64,000 nt of DNA from Dongia_B soli (GCF_034044715.1 NZ_JAXCLW010000005.1:62001-126000), one strand, 5' to 3'; counted from the stretch's first letter, positions 24,449 to 33,342 are shown. Program-made: numbers and translations. Notes: a model not told the origin generated them from the sequence alone.

Positions 24449-26098
24449 CTAGAAGCCCATGTCACCCATGCCGCCCATGCCATCCATTCCCGGCGCGCCT
24501 CCGGAAGCGGGCTTTTTCTCCGGCCGTTCGGCGACCATCGCCTCGGTGGTGATCAACAGGCCAGCCACCGATGCTGCATCTTGCAAAGCCGTGCGAACAA
24601 CCTTGGCGGGATCGATGACACCGGCATTGACCAGATCCTGATACGCACCGGTGGCGGCGTTGAAACCGATATTGTATCTGGATTCTTCTAGCAATTTGCC
24701 GACGATCAGCGAGCCGTCCTCGCCGGCATTCATGGCGATCTGACGAGCCGGCATCTGCAGCGCGCGGCGCACGATCTCGATGCCGGCCTTCTGGTCGGCA
24801 TTGGCGGGCTTCAGGTTTTCCAGCACTTTGCTGGCCCGCAGCAGGGGCACGCCGCCGCCCGGCAGAACCCCTTCCTCGACGGCGGCGCGTGTTGCATGCA
24901 AGGCGTCATCGACGCGGTCCTTGCGTTCCTTCACTTCGATCTCGGTTGCGCCGCCCACCCTGATGACCGCAACGCCGCCGGCAAGTTTCGCCAGACGCTC
25001 CTGCAATTTTTCGCGGTCGTAATCCGAAGTCGTCTCCTCGATCTGAGCGCGGATCTGGGCGCAGCGCCCGTCGATCTCCTTCTTCTTGCCGGCGCCGTCG
25101 ACGATGGTGGTGCTCTCCTTGTCGATGACGATCTTCTTCGCTCGGCCCAGCATCTCGATGGTGACATTCTCGAGCTTGATGCCGATATCTTCGGAAATCA
25201 TCTGCCCGCCCGAGAGAATGGCGATGTCTTCAAGCATCGCCTTGCGGCGGTCGCCGAAGCCCGGTGCCTTCACTGCCGCCACCTTCAACCCGCCGCGCAA
25301 TTTGTTGACGACGAGCGTCGCCAAGGCTTCTCCCTCGACATCCTCGGCGATGACCAGCAAGGGCTTGCCCGTTTGCACCACCGATTCCAGCAGCGGCAAC
25401 ATGGCCTGCAGGCCGGAGAGTTTCTTTTCGTGGATCAGGATATAAGGTTCTTCCAATTCCACCCGCATCTTGTCGGGATTGGTGATGAAATAGGGGGAGA
25501 TATAACCGCGATCGAATTGCATGCCCTCGACGATGTCGAGCTCGGTCTCCAGCGACTTCGCTTCCTCGACGGTGATCACCCCTTCATTGCCGACCTTCTG
25601 CATGGCCTGGGCGAGGAAGCGGCCGATCTCCTGGTCGCCATTGGCCGAGATGGTGGCCACCTGGGCGATCTCGTCATTCGACGTCACTTTTTTCGCATGG
25701 GACTTGATGTCGTTGACCACCGCTTCCACGGCGAGGTCGATGCCACGCTTCAGATCCATCGGATTCATGCCGGCGGCGACGGATTTCGCCCCTTCCTTGA
25801 CGATGGATTGCGCTAGCACCGTTGCCGTGGTCGTGCCGTCGCCGGCGATATCGCTGGTTTTCGACGCGACCTCGCGCACCATCTGTGCGCCCATATTCTC
25901 GAACTTGTCGGCCAGTTCGATTTCCTTGGCCACCGTGACGCCGTCTTTGGTGATGCGCGGCGCACCGAAGGCTTTGTCGATCACGACATTGCGGCCCTTG
26001 GGTCCGAGCGTCACCTTCACCGCATTGGCGAGGATATCGACACCGCGCAGCATCTTGTCGCGCGCTTCGGTGGAGAATTTCACGTCTTTCGCAGCCAT
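24449..26098 (-). CDS. groEL: Chaperonin GroEL (60 kDa), without adjacent groES
   Basis: Full-length 549-residue GroEL. It has the ATP-binding stretch TLGPKGRNVV, the catalytic DGTTTA motif, the apical and equatorial domains intact and a glycine-methionine C-terminal tail. AAGGAG is placed before the start. A CIRCE element lies 131-157 bp upstream, so HrcA should repress it. Unusually, no groES precedes it; the upstream neighbour is a divergent small heat-shock gene. It could be an extra groEL paralogue that shares the GroES of another locus. Confidence 0.97.
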   Translation of the reverse strand: MAAKDVKFSTEARDKMLRGVDILANAVKVTLGPKGRNVVIDKAFGAPRITKDGVTVAKEIELADKFENMGAQMVREVASKTSDIAGDGTTTATVLAQSIVKEGAKSVAAGMNPMDLKRGIDLAVEAVVNDIKSHAKKVTSNDEIAQVATISANGDQEIGRFLAQAMQKVGNEGVITVEEAKSLETELDIVEGMQFDRGYISPYFITNPDKMRVELEEPYILIHEKKLSGLQAMLPLLESVVQTGKPLLVIAEDVEGEALATLVVNKLRGGLKVAAVKAPGFGDRRKAMLEDIAILSGGQMISEDIGIKLENVTIEMLGRAKKIVIDKESTTIVDGAGKKKEIDGRCAQIRAQIEETTSDYDREKLQERLAKLAGGVAVIRVGGATEIEVKERKDRVDDALHATRAAVEEGVLPGGGVPLLRASKVLENLKPANADQKAGIEIVRRALQMPARQIAMNAGEDGSLIVGKLLEESRYNIGFNAATGAYQDLVNAGVIDPAKVVRTALQDAASVAGLLITTEAMVAERPEKKPASGGAPGMDGMGGMGDMGF

Positions 26099-26228
26099 CT
26101 TTATCTCCTTGCTTTCACAATAGGACGTCAGAATGGTTTTGCTGATGCGGAAGGCGGGGAGCGCCTGCGCCAGACGGCGCTGAAATGGGCGGTTCCGTTG
26201 CCCAGAGCAAGTGCATCGCTTGAAAATT

Positions 26229-26255
26229 TTGGCACTCCGCAGCCCGGAGTGCTAG
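26229..26255. promoter_or_regulatory. CIRCE element (HrcA operator) between groEL and hsp20
   Basis: TTGGCACTC, nine bases, GAGTGCTAG matches the CIRCE consensus TTAGCACTC-N9-GAGTGCTAA with two changes. It lies in the 392-bp gap between the divergent groEL and Hsp20 genes. On the plus strand TTGGCA and TAGAAT at 18 bases could form an overlapping promoter for the Hsp20 gene, with a long leader. Confidence 0.9.
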
Positions 26256-26490
26256 AATATAAATAGCTCCCCGGCGGCGGAATTCCGGCCGGCGGCGCTG
26301 CTGCGCGTCCCTATTCAGCGCGCGCGCTCCTGTATTGGCGAGACCGGCTCGCTTCGTTTCAGCCGACTTGACGACGCGCCGCGATCACCTAAATCGACGA
26401 TATTGGATGGCGGCCAAAGAAACGCCCAACCGCCGGGCGTGCTGGCACCATCCCCTTCATTGCACAAGGTCTGACGAATGGAGGTCCAGG

Positions 26491-26976
26491 ATGCGAAATC
26501 TCATTCCATGGGGTCGTAGCGATCGCAACATGCCTGCGCGCAATTATGGCGACGACGGCAGCCCGTTCTTCTCCCTGCACCGCGAAATGAACCGGCTGTT
26601 CGACGACTTCTTCCGCGACGTCGATTTTCCTGCCATCGGCCGTCGCGGCTGGGCGGGGGGCTGGCCGCAGGTCGAGATGCGGGAAACCGACAAGGAGGTG
26701 ACCATCGTCGCCGAATTGCCGGGAATGGAAGAGAAGGATGTCGAACTCAGCCTGCAGCAGAATGCGCTGACGCTGAAGGGCGACCGGAAATCGGAAAGCG
26801 AAGGCGCGCTCTACAGCGAACGCTGGCATGGCCAGTTCCAGCGCACCATCCAGCTCAGCCCCGATATCGATCCGGAAAAGGCCACGGCGGCTTTCAAGAA
26901 CGGTATTCTGACGGTTACCTTCGCCAAGCGGCCCGAAGCGCAGAGCACGACGAAGCGTATTCCGATCGGCAAATAA
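26491..26976 (+). CDS. Small heat-shock protein Hsp20
   Basis: A 161-residue alpha-crystallin-type chaperone. The N-terminus has PFFSLHREMNRLFDDFFRDV, the alpha-crystallin domain runs about 58-150 (EVTIVAELPGMEEKDVELSL, AAFKNGILTVTFAK) and the C-terminal I-x-I-like motif is RIPIG. It holds unfolded proteins for refolding by other chaperones. GGAGG precedes ATG 26491; the longer frame from 26335 is not Hsp20-like. It is divergent from groEL with CIRCE between. I could not find the hairpin ending of a ROSE thermosensor in its leader. Confidence 0.93.
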   Translation: MRNLIPWGRSDRNMPARNYGDDGSPFFSLHREMNRLFDDFFRDVDFPAIGRRGWAGGWPQVEMRETDKEVTIVAELPGMEEKDVELSLQQNALTLKGDRKSESEGALYSERWHGQFQRTIQLSPDIDPEKATAAFKNGILTVTFAKRPEAQSTTKRIPIGK

Positions 26977-26996
26977 TAATCGGCAAGTGCAACGGC

Positions 26997-27025
26997 GGCC
27001 GCGCTCTCCAGGGCGCGGCCTCCTT
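26997..27025 (+). terminator. Terminator of the Hsp20 gene
   Basis: GGCCGCGC and GCGCGGCC form an 8-bp stem with an 8-base loop, followed by TCCTTTT. Confidence 0.65.
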
Positions 27026-27149
27026 TTCGACGAAAAAAGGCATTTCCGGTGCCGCTTTTGATCTGCTACGCTCCGCTCCCGGTGCAGTAGTTCGACGAAC
27101 AGGAATTCACCATGCCATCGCATACCGGGGAATCGGTGGGAAAGGGAAA

Positions 27150-27548
27150 ATGACGGTCTCAGCGAAAACCTCGCTTTACGATCTGGTGGGCGGCGCCGAA
27201 GGCGTGAATCGGCTGGTCGAGACCTTCTACGACATCGTGGAAAAAGAGCCGGCGGGCCATGTGCTGCTGCTGTTGCATCTGCGCGGCAATGGTGTCGCCC
27301 ATTCCCGTGTCGAACAATTCAATTTCCTCTCCGGTTTTCTCGGCGGTCCGCGCCTCTATGTCGAGAGGCATGGCCATTCTGATGTGCGCGAGATGCATGC
27401 CCATGTTGAAATCGGCAGCGAGGCGCATGACGCCTGGTTGACCTGCATGGCGATGGCGATCGACCGGGTCGGCATCGCTGCGGATGTCAAAGAGCGGCTG
27501 ATGGGGCATTTCCGCCGCGTGACGGCAATGCTGAAGAATCGTCCTTGA
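27150..27548 (+). CDS. Group II truncated haemoglobin
   Basis: A 132-residue globin of the trHbO/group II type. It begins with SLYDLVGGAEGVNRLVETFY; QFNFLSGFLGGPRLYVERHG and the proximal-histidine region MHAHVEIGSEAHDAWLTCM follow the family. An unusual segment (about residues 33-55, HVLLLLHLRGNGVAHSRVEQ) is more hydrophobic than normal. Members bind oxygen and help detoxify reactive oxygen or nitrogen species. This is the second truncated haemoglobin of the window; unlike the one at 9617 it is not close to nsrR. Confidence 0.85.
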   Translation: MTVSAKTSLYDLVGGAEGVNRLVETFYDIVEKEPAGHVLLLLHLRGNGVAHSRVEQFNFLSGFLGGPRLYVERHGHSDVREMHAHVEIGSEAHDAWLTCMAMAIDRVGIAADVKERLMGHFRRVTAMLKNRP

Positions 27549-27574
27549 TTATCTCCTGATTCCGGCGCCCCGCC

Positions 27575-27599
27575 GGAACAATCATCACGCCCGTATGTT
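27575..27599 (+). promoter_or_regulatory. Candidate sigma-EcfG promoter of the SRPBCC-ADH-DJ-1 operon
   Basis: GGAAC, 16 bases, TGTT on the plus strand, 200 bp before the SRPBCC gene. The leader between contains a run of T at 27645-27653. Confidence 0.45.
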
Positions 27600-27798
27600 G
27601 GCGCTTATGTCTGGCGGATGAACCGGACAGTTGGCCTGTTCTCTTTTTTTTTGAAGCGGACGGGCCTTGCGCGACCAAGCTTCTACTGTGCCCTGCGTTC
27701 GAACCAAGTGCCGATCATGTCCTGCTGATGCGTCCGCAGGACACTCGGGCGCAGTGTCACGCCTCACACAACCGCATCGAGCCGCTGAGGAGATAAGA

Positions 27799-28500
27799 AT
27801 GGGCTATGCAAGGGAATCTTCGCCCCGACAGGATCGGCGGCGCGGCTCTACCCAGGCCGGGAACAGGGGCAAGGGCCTTGGCAACGTGGGCATCGCGGTC
27901 GCCCTGGCCGGCGCGGCGGCGCTGGGGGTGATCGGGGTCCAGGCGCTCAGGCGTAGCTCCAAGATGCGGGTCGGTGGGATGAGTGGCGCGACGGCTGGGG
28001 CCTCCGCCCACGGACCGGAGGTGGAGCGATCGCTGACGATCGAGAAAAGCGTGGATGAGCTTTATCGTCGCTGGCGCGACCCACAGAATTTCCAGAAGAT
28101 CATCGGCCATTTCGCCGAAGTCGAAAGCCTCGGCGACGGTCGCGCCCGCTGGTCGGCGCCGGCGCCGCTCGGCGAATGGTATATGCGCCAGGTCGAGGAT
28201 CGCCCCGACGAGCTGATGCGATGGGAGGCGGAAGAGGCTTCCGCGCCGCTGCAGGAAAGCTCGGTCCGTTTCCGCCCGGCAAAAGGCAAGCAGGGCAGCG
28301 TCGTCACAGTGCATATGCGGCTGAACCCGCCGGGCGGCGTGCTGGGCCGGGCGGCAGCAAAGATCATGCATAACGTCATCCCCGCGGAGATCGCGTCGAA
28401 GATGCTCCATTACTTCAAGAGCCTCGTCCTTACCGGCGAAGTCCCGACCACCGATCGCCAGCCGTCAGCCCGGCGGGATCCTGACCGGCGCGACTATTGA
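27799..28500 (+). CDS. SRPBCC-family (polyketide-cyclase-like) protein with N-terminal membrane anchor
   Basis: A 233-residue protein. A basic N-terminus and one hydrophobic segment (about 29-48, VGIAVALAGAAALGVIGVQA) precede a START/SRPBCC-type domain (about 70-205; ERSLTIEKSVDELYRRWRDP, FAEVESLGDGRARWSAPAPL). Such proteins bind hydrophobic ligands and are common in alphaproteobacterial stress operons. GAGGAG precedes ATG 27799. The next gene starts 13 bp downstream, so the SRPBCC, alcohol dehydrogenase and probably DJ-1 genes form an operon. Confidence 0.8.
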   Translation: MGYARESSPRQDRRRGSTQAGNRGKGLGNVGIAVALAGAAALGVIGVQALRRSSKMRVGGMSGATAGASAHGPEVERSLTIEKSVDELYRRWRDPQNFQKIIGHFAEVESLGDGRARWSAPAPLGEWYMRQVEDRPDELMRWEAEEASAPLQESSVRFRPAKGKQGSVVTVHMRLNPPGGVLGRAAAKIMHNVIPAEIASKMLHYFKSLVLTGEVPTTDRQPSARRDPDRRDY

Positions 28501-28513
28501 GGAGGAGGCATAC

Positions 28514-29683
28514 ATGCGCGCACTTTGCTGGAACGGTGTCAACGACCTGCGCGTCGAGACGGTCAGGGACCCGCAGATCGTCAATCCTCATGATGTGATC
28601 GTGAAGGTCCGCAAGACCACGACTTGCGGTTCGGACCTGCATTTCATCAACGGCTACTTGCCGACCATGCAAGTGGGCGATGTTATCGGCCACGAATTCA
28701 TGGGCGAGATCGTCGATGCCGGTTCGGAGGTCACCAATGTCGCAAAGGGCGACCGCGTCGTGGTCCCATCCTTCATTTCCTGCGGCCAGTGCTGGTATTG
28801 CCAGCAGAAGCTCTTCTCGCTTTGCGACTGCACCCATCCGAAGCCGGAACTGCAGGAGCCGTTCTTCGGCTATCCCACTGCGGGCATCTATGGCTACACC
28901 CACGCCTTTGGTGGCTATGCCGGCAGCCATGCCGAATACATCCGCGTGCCCCATGCGGATGTCGACTGCTTCAAGCTGCCCGACGGCGTTGGCGACGAGC
29001 AGGCCGTGTTCTTGTCCGATGCCGTGCCGACCGGCTATATGGGCGCCGATTTCTGCAACATCCATCCCGGCGATGTCGTGGCCGTCTGGGGCTGCGGCGG
29101 CGTCGGGCTGATGGCGCAGAAAAGCGCCTTCCTGATGGGGGCGGAACGGGTGATCGGCATCGACCGCTTCCCCGAGCGCCTGGAGATGGCGCGCCAGCAT
29201 GTAGGCTCGGAAACCATCGACTATACCGCGGTGGACAGCGTTCTCGACGTGCTGAAGGAGATGACCGAGGGGCGCGGGCCCGATGCCTGCATCGATGCGG
29301 TCGGCATGGAGGCCCACGGCACGGGCCCGCAATATGCCTATGACCGGGTCAAGCAGACGCTGGGCCTGGAAAGCGATCGCGGCCAGGCTTTGCGCGAGGC
29401 GATCATGGCCTGCCGCAAAGGCGGCACCCTCTCGGTGCTCGGCGTCTATGGGCTGATCGACAAATTCCCCATGGGCGTCATCGTGAACAAGGGGCTGACC
29501 TTGCGCACCGCGCAACAGCATGGCCAAGCCTATCTGCCGCGTCTCCTGGACCATGTGCAGAAAGGTGAGCTCGATCCGTCCTTCCTGGCGACGCATCGCA
29601 TGTCCCTGGAAGACAGTCCGAAAGGCTATGGCCTTTTCAAGCACAAACAGGATGGCTGCGTGCGGGTGGTCTTCACGCCCTGA
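28514..29683 (+). CDS. Zinc-dependent alcohol dehydrogenase (formaldehyde-dehydrogenase-like)
   Basis: A 389-residue medium-chain dehydrogenase. The catalytic zinc ligands are in TTCGSDLHFI and VIGHEFMGEIVD, a structural zinc loop is FISCGQCWYCQQKLFSLC, and the NAD-binding motif is VWGCGGVGLMAQKSAFL. The family includes glutathione-independent formaldehyde dehydrogenase and threonine-dehydrogenase-like enzymes; the exact alcohol or aldehyde is unknown. GAGGAGG is positioned before the start. It lies between the SRPBCC and DJ-1 genes in a likely stress operon. Confidence 0.9.
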   Translation: MRALCWNGVNDLRVETVRDPQIVNPHDVIVKVRKTTTCGSDLHFINGYLPTMQVGDVIGHEFMGEIVDAGSEVTNVAKGDRVVVPSFISCGQCWYCQQKLFSLCDCTHPKPELQEPFFGYPTAGIYGYTHAFGGYAGSHAEYIRVPHADVDCFKLPDGVGDEQAVFLSDAVPTGYMGADFCNIHPGDVVAVWGCGGVGLMAQKSAFLMGAERVIGIDRFPERLEMARQHVGSETIDYTAVDSVLDVLKEMTEGRGPDACIDAVGMEAHGTGPQYAYDRVKQTLGLESDRGQALREAIMACRKGGTLSVLGVYGLIDKFPMGVIVNKGLTLRTAQQHGQAYLPRLLDHVQKGELDPSFLATHRMSLEDSPKGYGLFKHKQDGCVRVVFTP

Positions 29684-29718
29684 CATCGCATCCTAACCAA
29701 GATTGAAGGAGCAACCAC

Positions 29719-30285
29719 ATGTCCGATGTCACCGGATTGAAAGTCGCCATTCTCGTCACCGATGGCTTCGAGGAAGTCGAATTGACCGAACCGCGGAAGG
29801 CGCTGGATGCGGCCGGCGCCGAGACCTCGGTGGTATCGCCCAAGGACGACCAGGTGCGGGCCTGGCGCTTCACTGAATGGGGCGACAGCGTGCCCGTCGA
29901 TATCCCGCTCAGCGAGGCCAGGGCCGAGGAGTTCAGCGCGCTCCTCTTGCCTGGCGGTGTGCTCAATCCCGATGCGCTGCGGATGGATGTGAAGGCGGTC
30001 GCCTTCGTCAAAGCCTTCTTCAAGGATGGCAAGCCCGTGGCCGCGATCTGTCACGGCCCCTGGACCCTGATCAATGCCGGTGCGGTGCAGGGCCGGCGCC
30101 TGACATCATGGCCCTCGCTCGAAGTCGATCTGCGCAATGCCGGCGCCGATTGGGTCGATCAGGAAACGGTGCTGGACCAGCGTCTGCTCACCAGCCGCAA
30201 ACCCGATGACATCCCCGCTTTCACCCGTGAGTTGATTTCCCTGCTCAGCAAAGTACGCGCTCAAGGCCAGGACGCTTTTGCTTGA
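29719..30285 (+). CDS. DJ-1/PfpI-family protein (type 1 glutamine amidotransferase-like)
   Basis: A 188-residue DJ-1/PfpI protein. The nucleophilic cysteine is in VAAICHGPWTLINAG, with the conserved glutamate in VTDGFEEVELTEP. Members act as glyoxalases, protein deglycases or chaperones and fit a stress operon that handles reactive carbonyl compounds together with the upstream dehydrogenase. AAGGAGC precedes the start, 35 bp after the dehydrogenase stop. It is convergent with cbiO. Confidence 0.9.
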   Translation: MSDVTGLKVAILVTDGFEEVELTEPRKALDAAGAETSVVSPKDDQVRAWRFTEWGDSVPVDIPLSEARAEEFSALLLPGGVLNPDALRMDVKAVAFVKAFFKDGKPVAAICHGPWTLINAGAVQGRRLTSWPSLEVDLRNAGADWVDQETVLDQRLLTSRKPDDIPAFTRELISLLSKVRAQGQDAFA

Positions 30286-30316
30286 ACCGCAGCCTCGACT
30301 CATCGCTCATCTAACA

Positions 30317-31180
30317 CTAGACGGAGAGATCCGCCGCGATCCTGTCCATCGTCGCTGTCTCGTGGCCGATGAGCTGGAGGAGATCGCGTCGGGTCCGGGG
30401 CAGGGGACCGGTTGCGGGCAGCATGCCGGCGGCACGCATCGCCTGGGCGATCTCCCAGATGAGCGGTGGGCGCATATGCAGGCGGTGCAGCAGGGCCCGA
30501 TCAGCAAAGATATCCTCCGGCGCGCCGTCGCAGGCGATGCGGCCTTCCCCGAAGATGACGATGCGGTCGGCCCAGCCATAGGCCATGTCGATGTCATGGG
30601 TGGTGAGCAGGATCGCCGTCTCCTGGCCGGCAATGCGCCGCAGCGCCGCCATCAGGTGACTGACGCTGAACGGATCAAGCCCGGCACTGGGTTCGTCCAG
30701 CAGCAGATAACGCGGCTGCATGGCGACGATGCCGGCAATGGCGACACGCTTGCGCTGGCCGAAGCTCAGCATATGGGTCGGCCGGTCGCGCAGATCCTCG
30801 ATACGCATCGCCGCCAAAGCAGCATCGACCTGGCCGCGCGCCGCGTTCGGCGCGAGGCCGAGATTGAGCGGCCCGAAGGAAACATCCTCGAAGACGCTGG
30901 CGGCGAAAAGCTGGTCGTCGGGATCCTGCAGCACCAGGCCGACCTGCCGGCGCAGATGGCGCAATCCCGCTTTGTCGTAGCGGATCTCTTGTCCATCCAG
31001 CCGCACGCTGCCGCGATCCGGCCGGATCGTGCCGTTGAGCAAGGTGAGGAGCGTGGTCTTGCCGGCGCCGTTCGGGCCCAGGATCGCGACTTTTTCGCCC
31101 GGCTGCAGCGCGAGGCCGATGCCGGAGACCGCGGCGATCCCGCCGGGATAGCTGTAATCGGCCGCAACGATTTCCAGCAT
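30317..31180 (-). CDS. cbiO: Cobalt ECF transporter ATPase CbiO
   Basis: A 287-residue ATPase of the energy-coupling-factor transporter for cobalt. The Walker A motif is GPNGAGKTTLL, the signature LSFGQRKRVAIAG, and Walker B YLLLDEPSAGLD; the switch histidine is in LLTTHDIDM. It is the last gene of cbiMNQO and overlaps the end of cbiQ by one base. It drives cobalt import for cobalamin synthesis. Confidence 0.93.
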   Translation of the reverse strand: MLEIVAADYSYPGGIAAVSGIGLALQPGEKVAILGPNGAGKTTLLTLLNGTIRPDRGSVRLDGQEIRYDKAGLRHLRRQVGLVLQDPDDQLFAASVFEDVSFGPLNLGLAPNAARGQVDAALAAMRIEDLRDRPTHMLSFGQRKRVAIAGIVAMQPRYLLLDEPSAGLDPFSVSHLMAALRRIAGQETAILLTTHDIDMAYGWADRIVIFGEGRIACDGAPEDIFADRALLHRLHMRPPLIWEIAQAMRAAGMLPATGPLPRTRRDLLQLIGHETATMDRIAADLSV

Positions 31181-31923
31181 CAGTAACCGACCCGACCGAT
31201 CATGGCGATGGTGGTGATAAGGGCGGCTGTCCCAGCAAGGCGCACCAGCGATAATTTTTCCTCAAGATCGATGAAGCGCAATTCGCCATCATAGCCGCGC
31301 GCCGCCAGACCGGCTTCCACGCGCTGAGCCCGGTTGAGCACGCGCGGCAACAAGGCGGCGAGCAGCAGGCCGAGCGAGCGCAGGCTGCGGCGATAGCCAT
31401 CATAGCCAAGGCGGTTGGCCTGGGATCGCGAGGAGCTTTCGACGCAATCCAGCGTCAGCCAGATGAAGCGGAACATCATGAGGGCGATATCGCTGGCTTC
31501 GGGACCGATGCCGGCCCGGCGCAGCAAGCGCAGGATGTCGGTCAGCGGCGTGGTCAAAGCAAGAAAGAGCAGGGCGGCGACACAAGCGAGGCTGCGCAAG
31601 GCGATGAAGCCGGCCGGCAGCAGGGCCGCTTCGGAAAGACCAAGAACCGGCCAGGCGCTATTGAGCTGCAGGGTCACGACCTGCGCCAGGCTGCTGAGGG
31701 CGATGAACCCGGCCGGCACGCTGGCGCTGCGCAGGATGTCGCGGCACGAGATACGGGCGCCCCAAAGCAAGAGCGCGGCGCAGCTCACAAGAACGACGCC
31801 CTGCGCCATCCAGCCCGGACTGCACAAGGCGGCGGTCATCATGCCGATTGCCAGCGCTGCCTTTTCCAAAGCGGGAAGGCGGCGCCAGCGATTGGTCTGG
31901 GCGTTGCGATCAATGAGCCGCAT
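31180..31923 (-). CDS. cbiQ: Cobalt ECF transporter T component CbiQ
   Basis: A 247-residue inner-membrane coupling protein of the cobalt importer, with about five or six hydrophobic segments and the family-typical cytosolic motif LNRAQRVEAGLAARGYDGEL that contacts the ATPase. The start MRLIDRNAQTNRWRRLPALE is preferred over the long upstream frame, which is out of phase with the family and coincides with cbiN on the other frame. It overlaps cbiN by 14 bases and cbiO by one. Confidence 0.9.
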   Translation of the reverse strand: MRLIDRNAQTNRWRRLPALEKAALAIGMMTAALCSPGWMAQGVVLVSCAALLLWGARISCRDILRSASVPAGFIALSSLAQVVTLQLNSAWPVLGLSEAALLPAGFIALRSLACVAALLFLALTTPLTDILRLLRRAGIGPEASDIALMMFRFIWLTLDCVESSSRSQANRLGYDGYRRSLRSLGLLLAALLPRVLNRAQRVEAGLAARGYDGELRFIDLEEKLSLVRLAGTAALITTIAMIGRVGY

Positions 31924-32251
31924 GATCCTGCGGATTGCTGGCAGCTTTGGCCGGACTTCCTTCTTCGGCCAAGCCCCCTGCTTCGGCCAAGCCCCGGCGG
32001 CGGCCGAAATAATAGCCGAGCAAGCCGGCGCCGATCGCCGCCTGCAAGGCGAAGAGCAGGCTTTCGATCTCGCTGCTCGGTGGTTCCCAAAGCGGCGCCG
32101 CCCAAGGCTTGTAACTGGGATCGAGCGCAGTGATCGCTTGTTCCGCCTGGTTGTCGGAACCGGCGAATTCCGCATCCTTGCCGTGGATCAGCAGCGGTAC
32201 AACGGCCAGCGCGATGACGGCGGCGAGCAGCCAGAGATTGCGCTTCATCAT
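31910..32251 (-). CDS. cbiN: Cobalt transporter accessory protein CbiN
   Basis: A 113-residue protein with an N-terminal membrane segment (WLLAAVIALAVVPLLI), a periplasmic loop with the typical GSDNQAEQAI and YKPWAAPLWEPPSSEIESLL, and a second membrane segment followed by a charged tail. CbiN delivers cobalt to CbiM. The ATG at 32251 shares its first base with the cbiM stop codon, so the two genes are translationally coupled. Confidence 0.9.
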   Translation of the reverse strand: MMKRNLWLLAAVIALAVVPLLIHGKDAEFAGSDNQAEQAITALDPSYKPWAAPLWEPPSSEIESLLFALQAAIGAGLLGYYFGRRRGLAEAGGLAEEGSPAKAASNPQDHAAH

Positions 32252-32922
32252 CACGCGGCCTTCCGGGAAATATTGCTGAGGACCGCCAATTCGCCATTGC
32301 TGTATTTCGACAGCAGGTTCCACACCACCACAGTCAGCAGGCCTTCGCTGATCGCCAGCGGCACCTGGGTCACGGCGAAGATGCCGAGGAATTTCGCGGC
32401 AGCGCCGATGATGCCGCTTGCCGGATCAGGGAAGGCGATGGCGAGCTGGAAGGAGGTCGTCACATAAGTGGCAAGATCACCCAAAGTGGCGGCGGTGAAG
32501 ATCGCGATGGTGGTGCCGAGGCCGATCGCCTGGATGCCGCGATAGAGGCCGTAAGCGACGAAGGGGCCGACGATGCCCATGGAGAAGATATTGGCGCCGA
32601 GCGTGGTCAGGCCGCCATGAGCCAGCAGCAGCGCCTGGAACAGCAGCACGATCGCCGAAAGCACGGTGGTGACGGTCGGGCCGAACAGCGAGGCGGCAAG
32701 GCCGGTGCCGGTCGGATGCGAGCAGCTGCCGGTCACCGATGGCAGTTTCAGCGCCGACAGGACGAAGACATAGGCGCCGGAGGCGGCGAGCAGCATCTTC
32801 ACCTGCGGATGTTCGCGCACCACACGGGCGATGCGGCGCAGGCCGAGAATGACAAATGGTGCGGATGCGGCAGCCCAGCCGATGCAGTGACTGGCCGGCA
32901 GATAGCCTTCCATAATATGCAT
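32251..32922 (-). CDS. cbiM: Cobalt ECF transporter S component CbiM
   Basis: A 223-residue substrate-binding membrane protein of the cobalt importer. It starts with MHIMEGYLPASHCIGW, where the N-terminal Met-His binds the metal after exposure, and has the conserved SVTGSCSHPTGTG and HGGLTTLGANIFSMGIVGP. The ATG at 32922 is preferred because the family needs exactly this N-terminus and GGAGGG lies upstream. It is the first gene after a cobalamin riboswitch, which favours cobalt over nickel as its substrate. Confidence 0.93.
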   Translation of the reverse strand: MHIMEGYLPASHCIGWAAASAPFVILGLRRIARVVREHPQVKMLLAASGAYVFVLSALKLPSVTGSCSHPTGTGLAASLFGPTVTTVLSAIVLLFQALLLAHGGLTTLGANIFSMGIVGPFVAYGLYRGIQAIGLGTTIAIFTAATLGDLATYVTTSFQLAIAFPDPASGIIGAAAKFLGIFAVTQVPLAISEGLLTVVVWNLLSKYSNGELAVLSNISRKAA

Positions 32923-33002
32923 GATCCCTCCGATGCATGTCCCTCTATCGCGCATCGAGGCATATGCCTCCGGGGTGGAAGGCCGGCGCCGATGCGTCCG
33001 AT

Positions 33003-33190
33003 GGCAGGTCTCCTGGCTCGCGGGTTATCGCCTTGCATCGACCTTCCCGGCTCGCGCCAGTGGTACGCTTGGATGCTCGGCTATCCGCTTACAGTTGCGG
33101 GGGCAGCCACGGTCTTGGCCCCTTTTGGGTCGTCCGCACCGTGTTCCCTATTAATCCCCTGGACTTCAGCCGTCGGGGAACCATCAGCGG
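33003..33190 (-). ncRNA. Cobalamin riboswitch controlling cbiMNQO
   Basis: On the minus strand the region carries the conserved cobalamin-aptamer blocks in order: an early AGGGAA, CCCGCAACTGTAAGCGG, CCACTGG, GGGAAGG and AGCCAGGAGACCTGCC (the last at 33003-33018). It ends about 80 bp before the cbiM start. High adenosylcobalamin should turn off the cobalt importer. Confidence 0.93.
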
Positions 33191-33287
33191 GGCGGATCAT
33201 GCTCAGGCACCCTTGCGGTGTCAAGCTCGGCAGGGCGAAATCCTTCGCCGTTTTTTACCGGTCTCTCAGGGCGCCGATCAGCCCCGG

Positions 33288-33319
33288 TTGTCACCTCGGA
33301 CTTGATCTGCGGTTCATGG
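33288..33319. repeat. Dispersed intergenic palindrome, copy 5 (degenerate)
   Basis: Diverged copy (TTGTCACCTCGGACTTGATC) behind the riboswitch. It forms an inverted pair with the next copy. Confidence 0.55.
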
Positions 33320-33342
33320 TAACAACCGCGCTTGGCCTCGCC

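Noticed and set aside
26256..26490. ROSE thermosensor in the Hsp20 leader
   Set aside because: The leader has no UYGCU-type anti-ribosome-site segment that could pair with the GGAGG before the start, as far as can be judged by eye.
28430..29686. 418-codon minus-strand frame opposite the alcohol dehydrogenase
   Set aside because: It mirrors the codon structure of the dehydrogenase and has no family motif.
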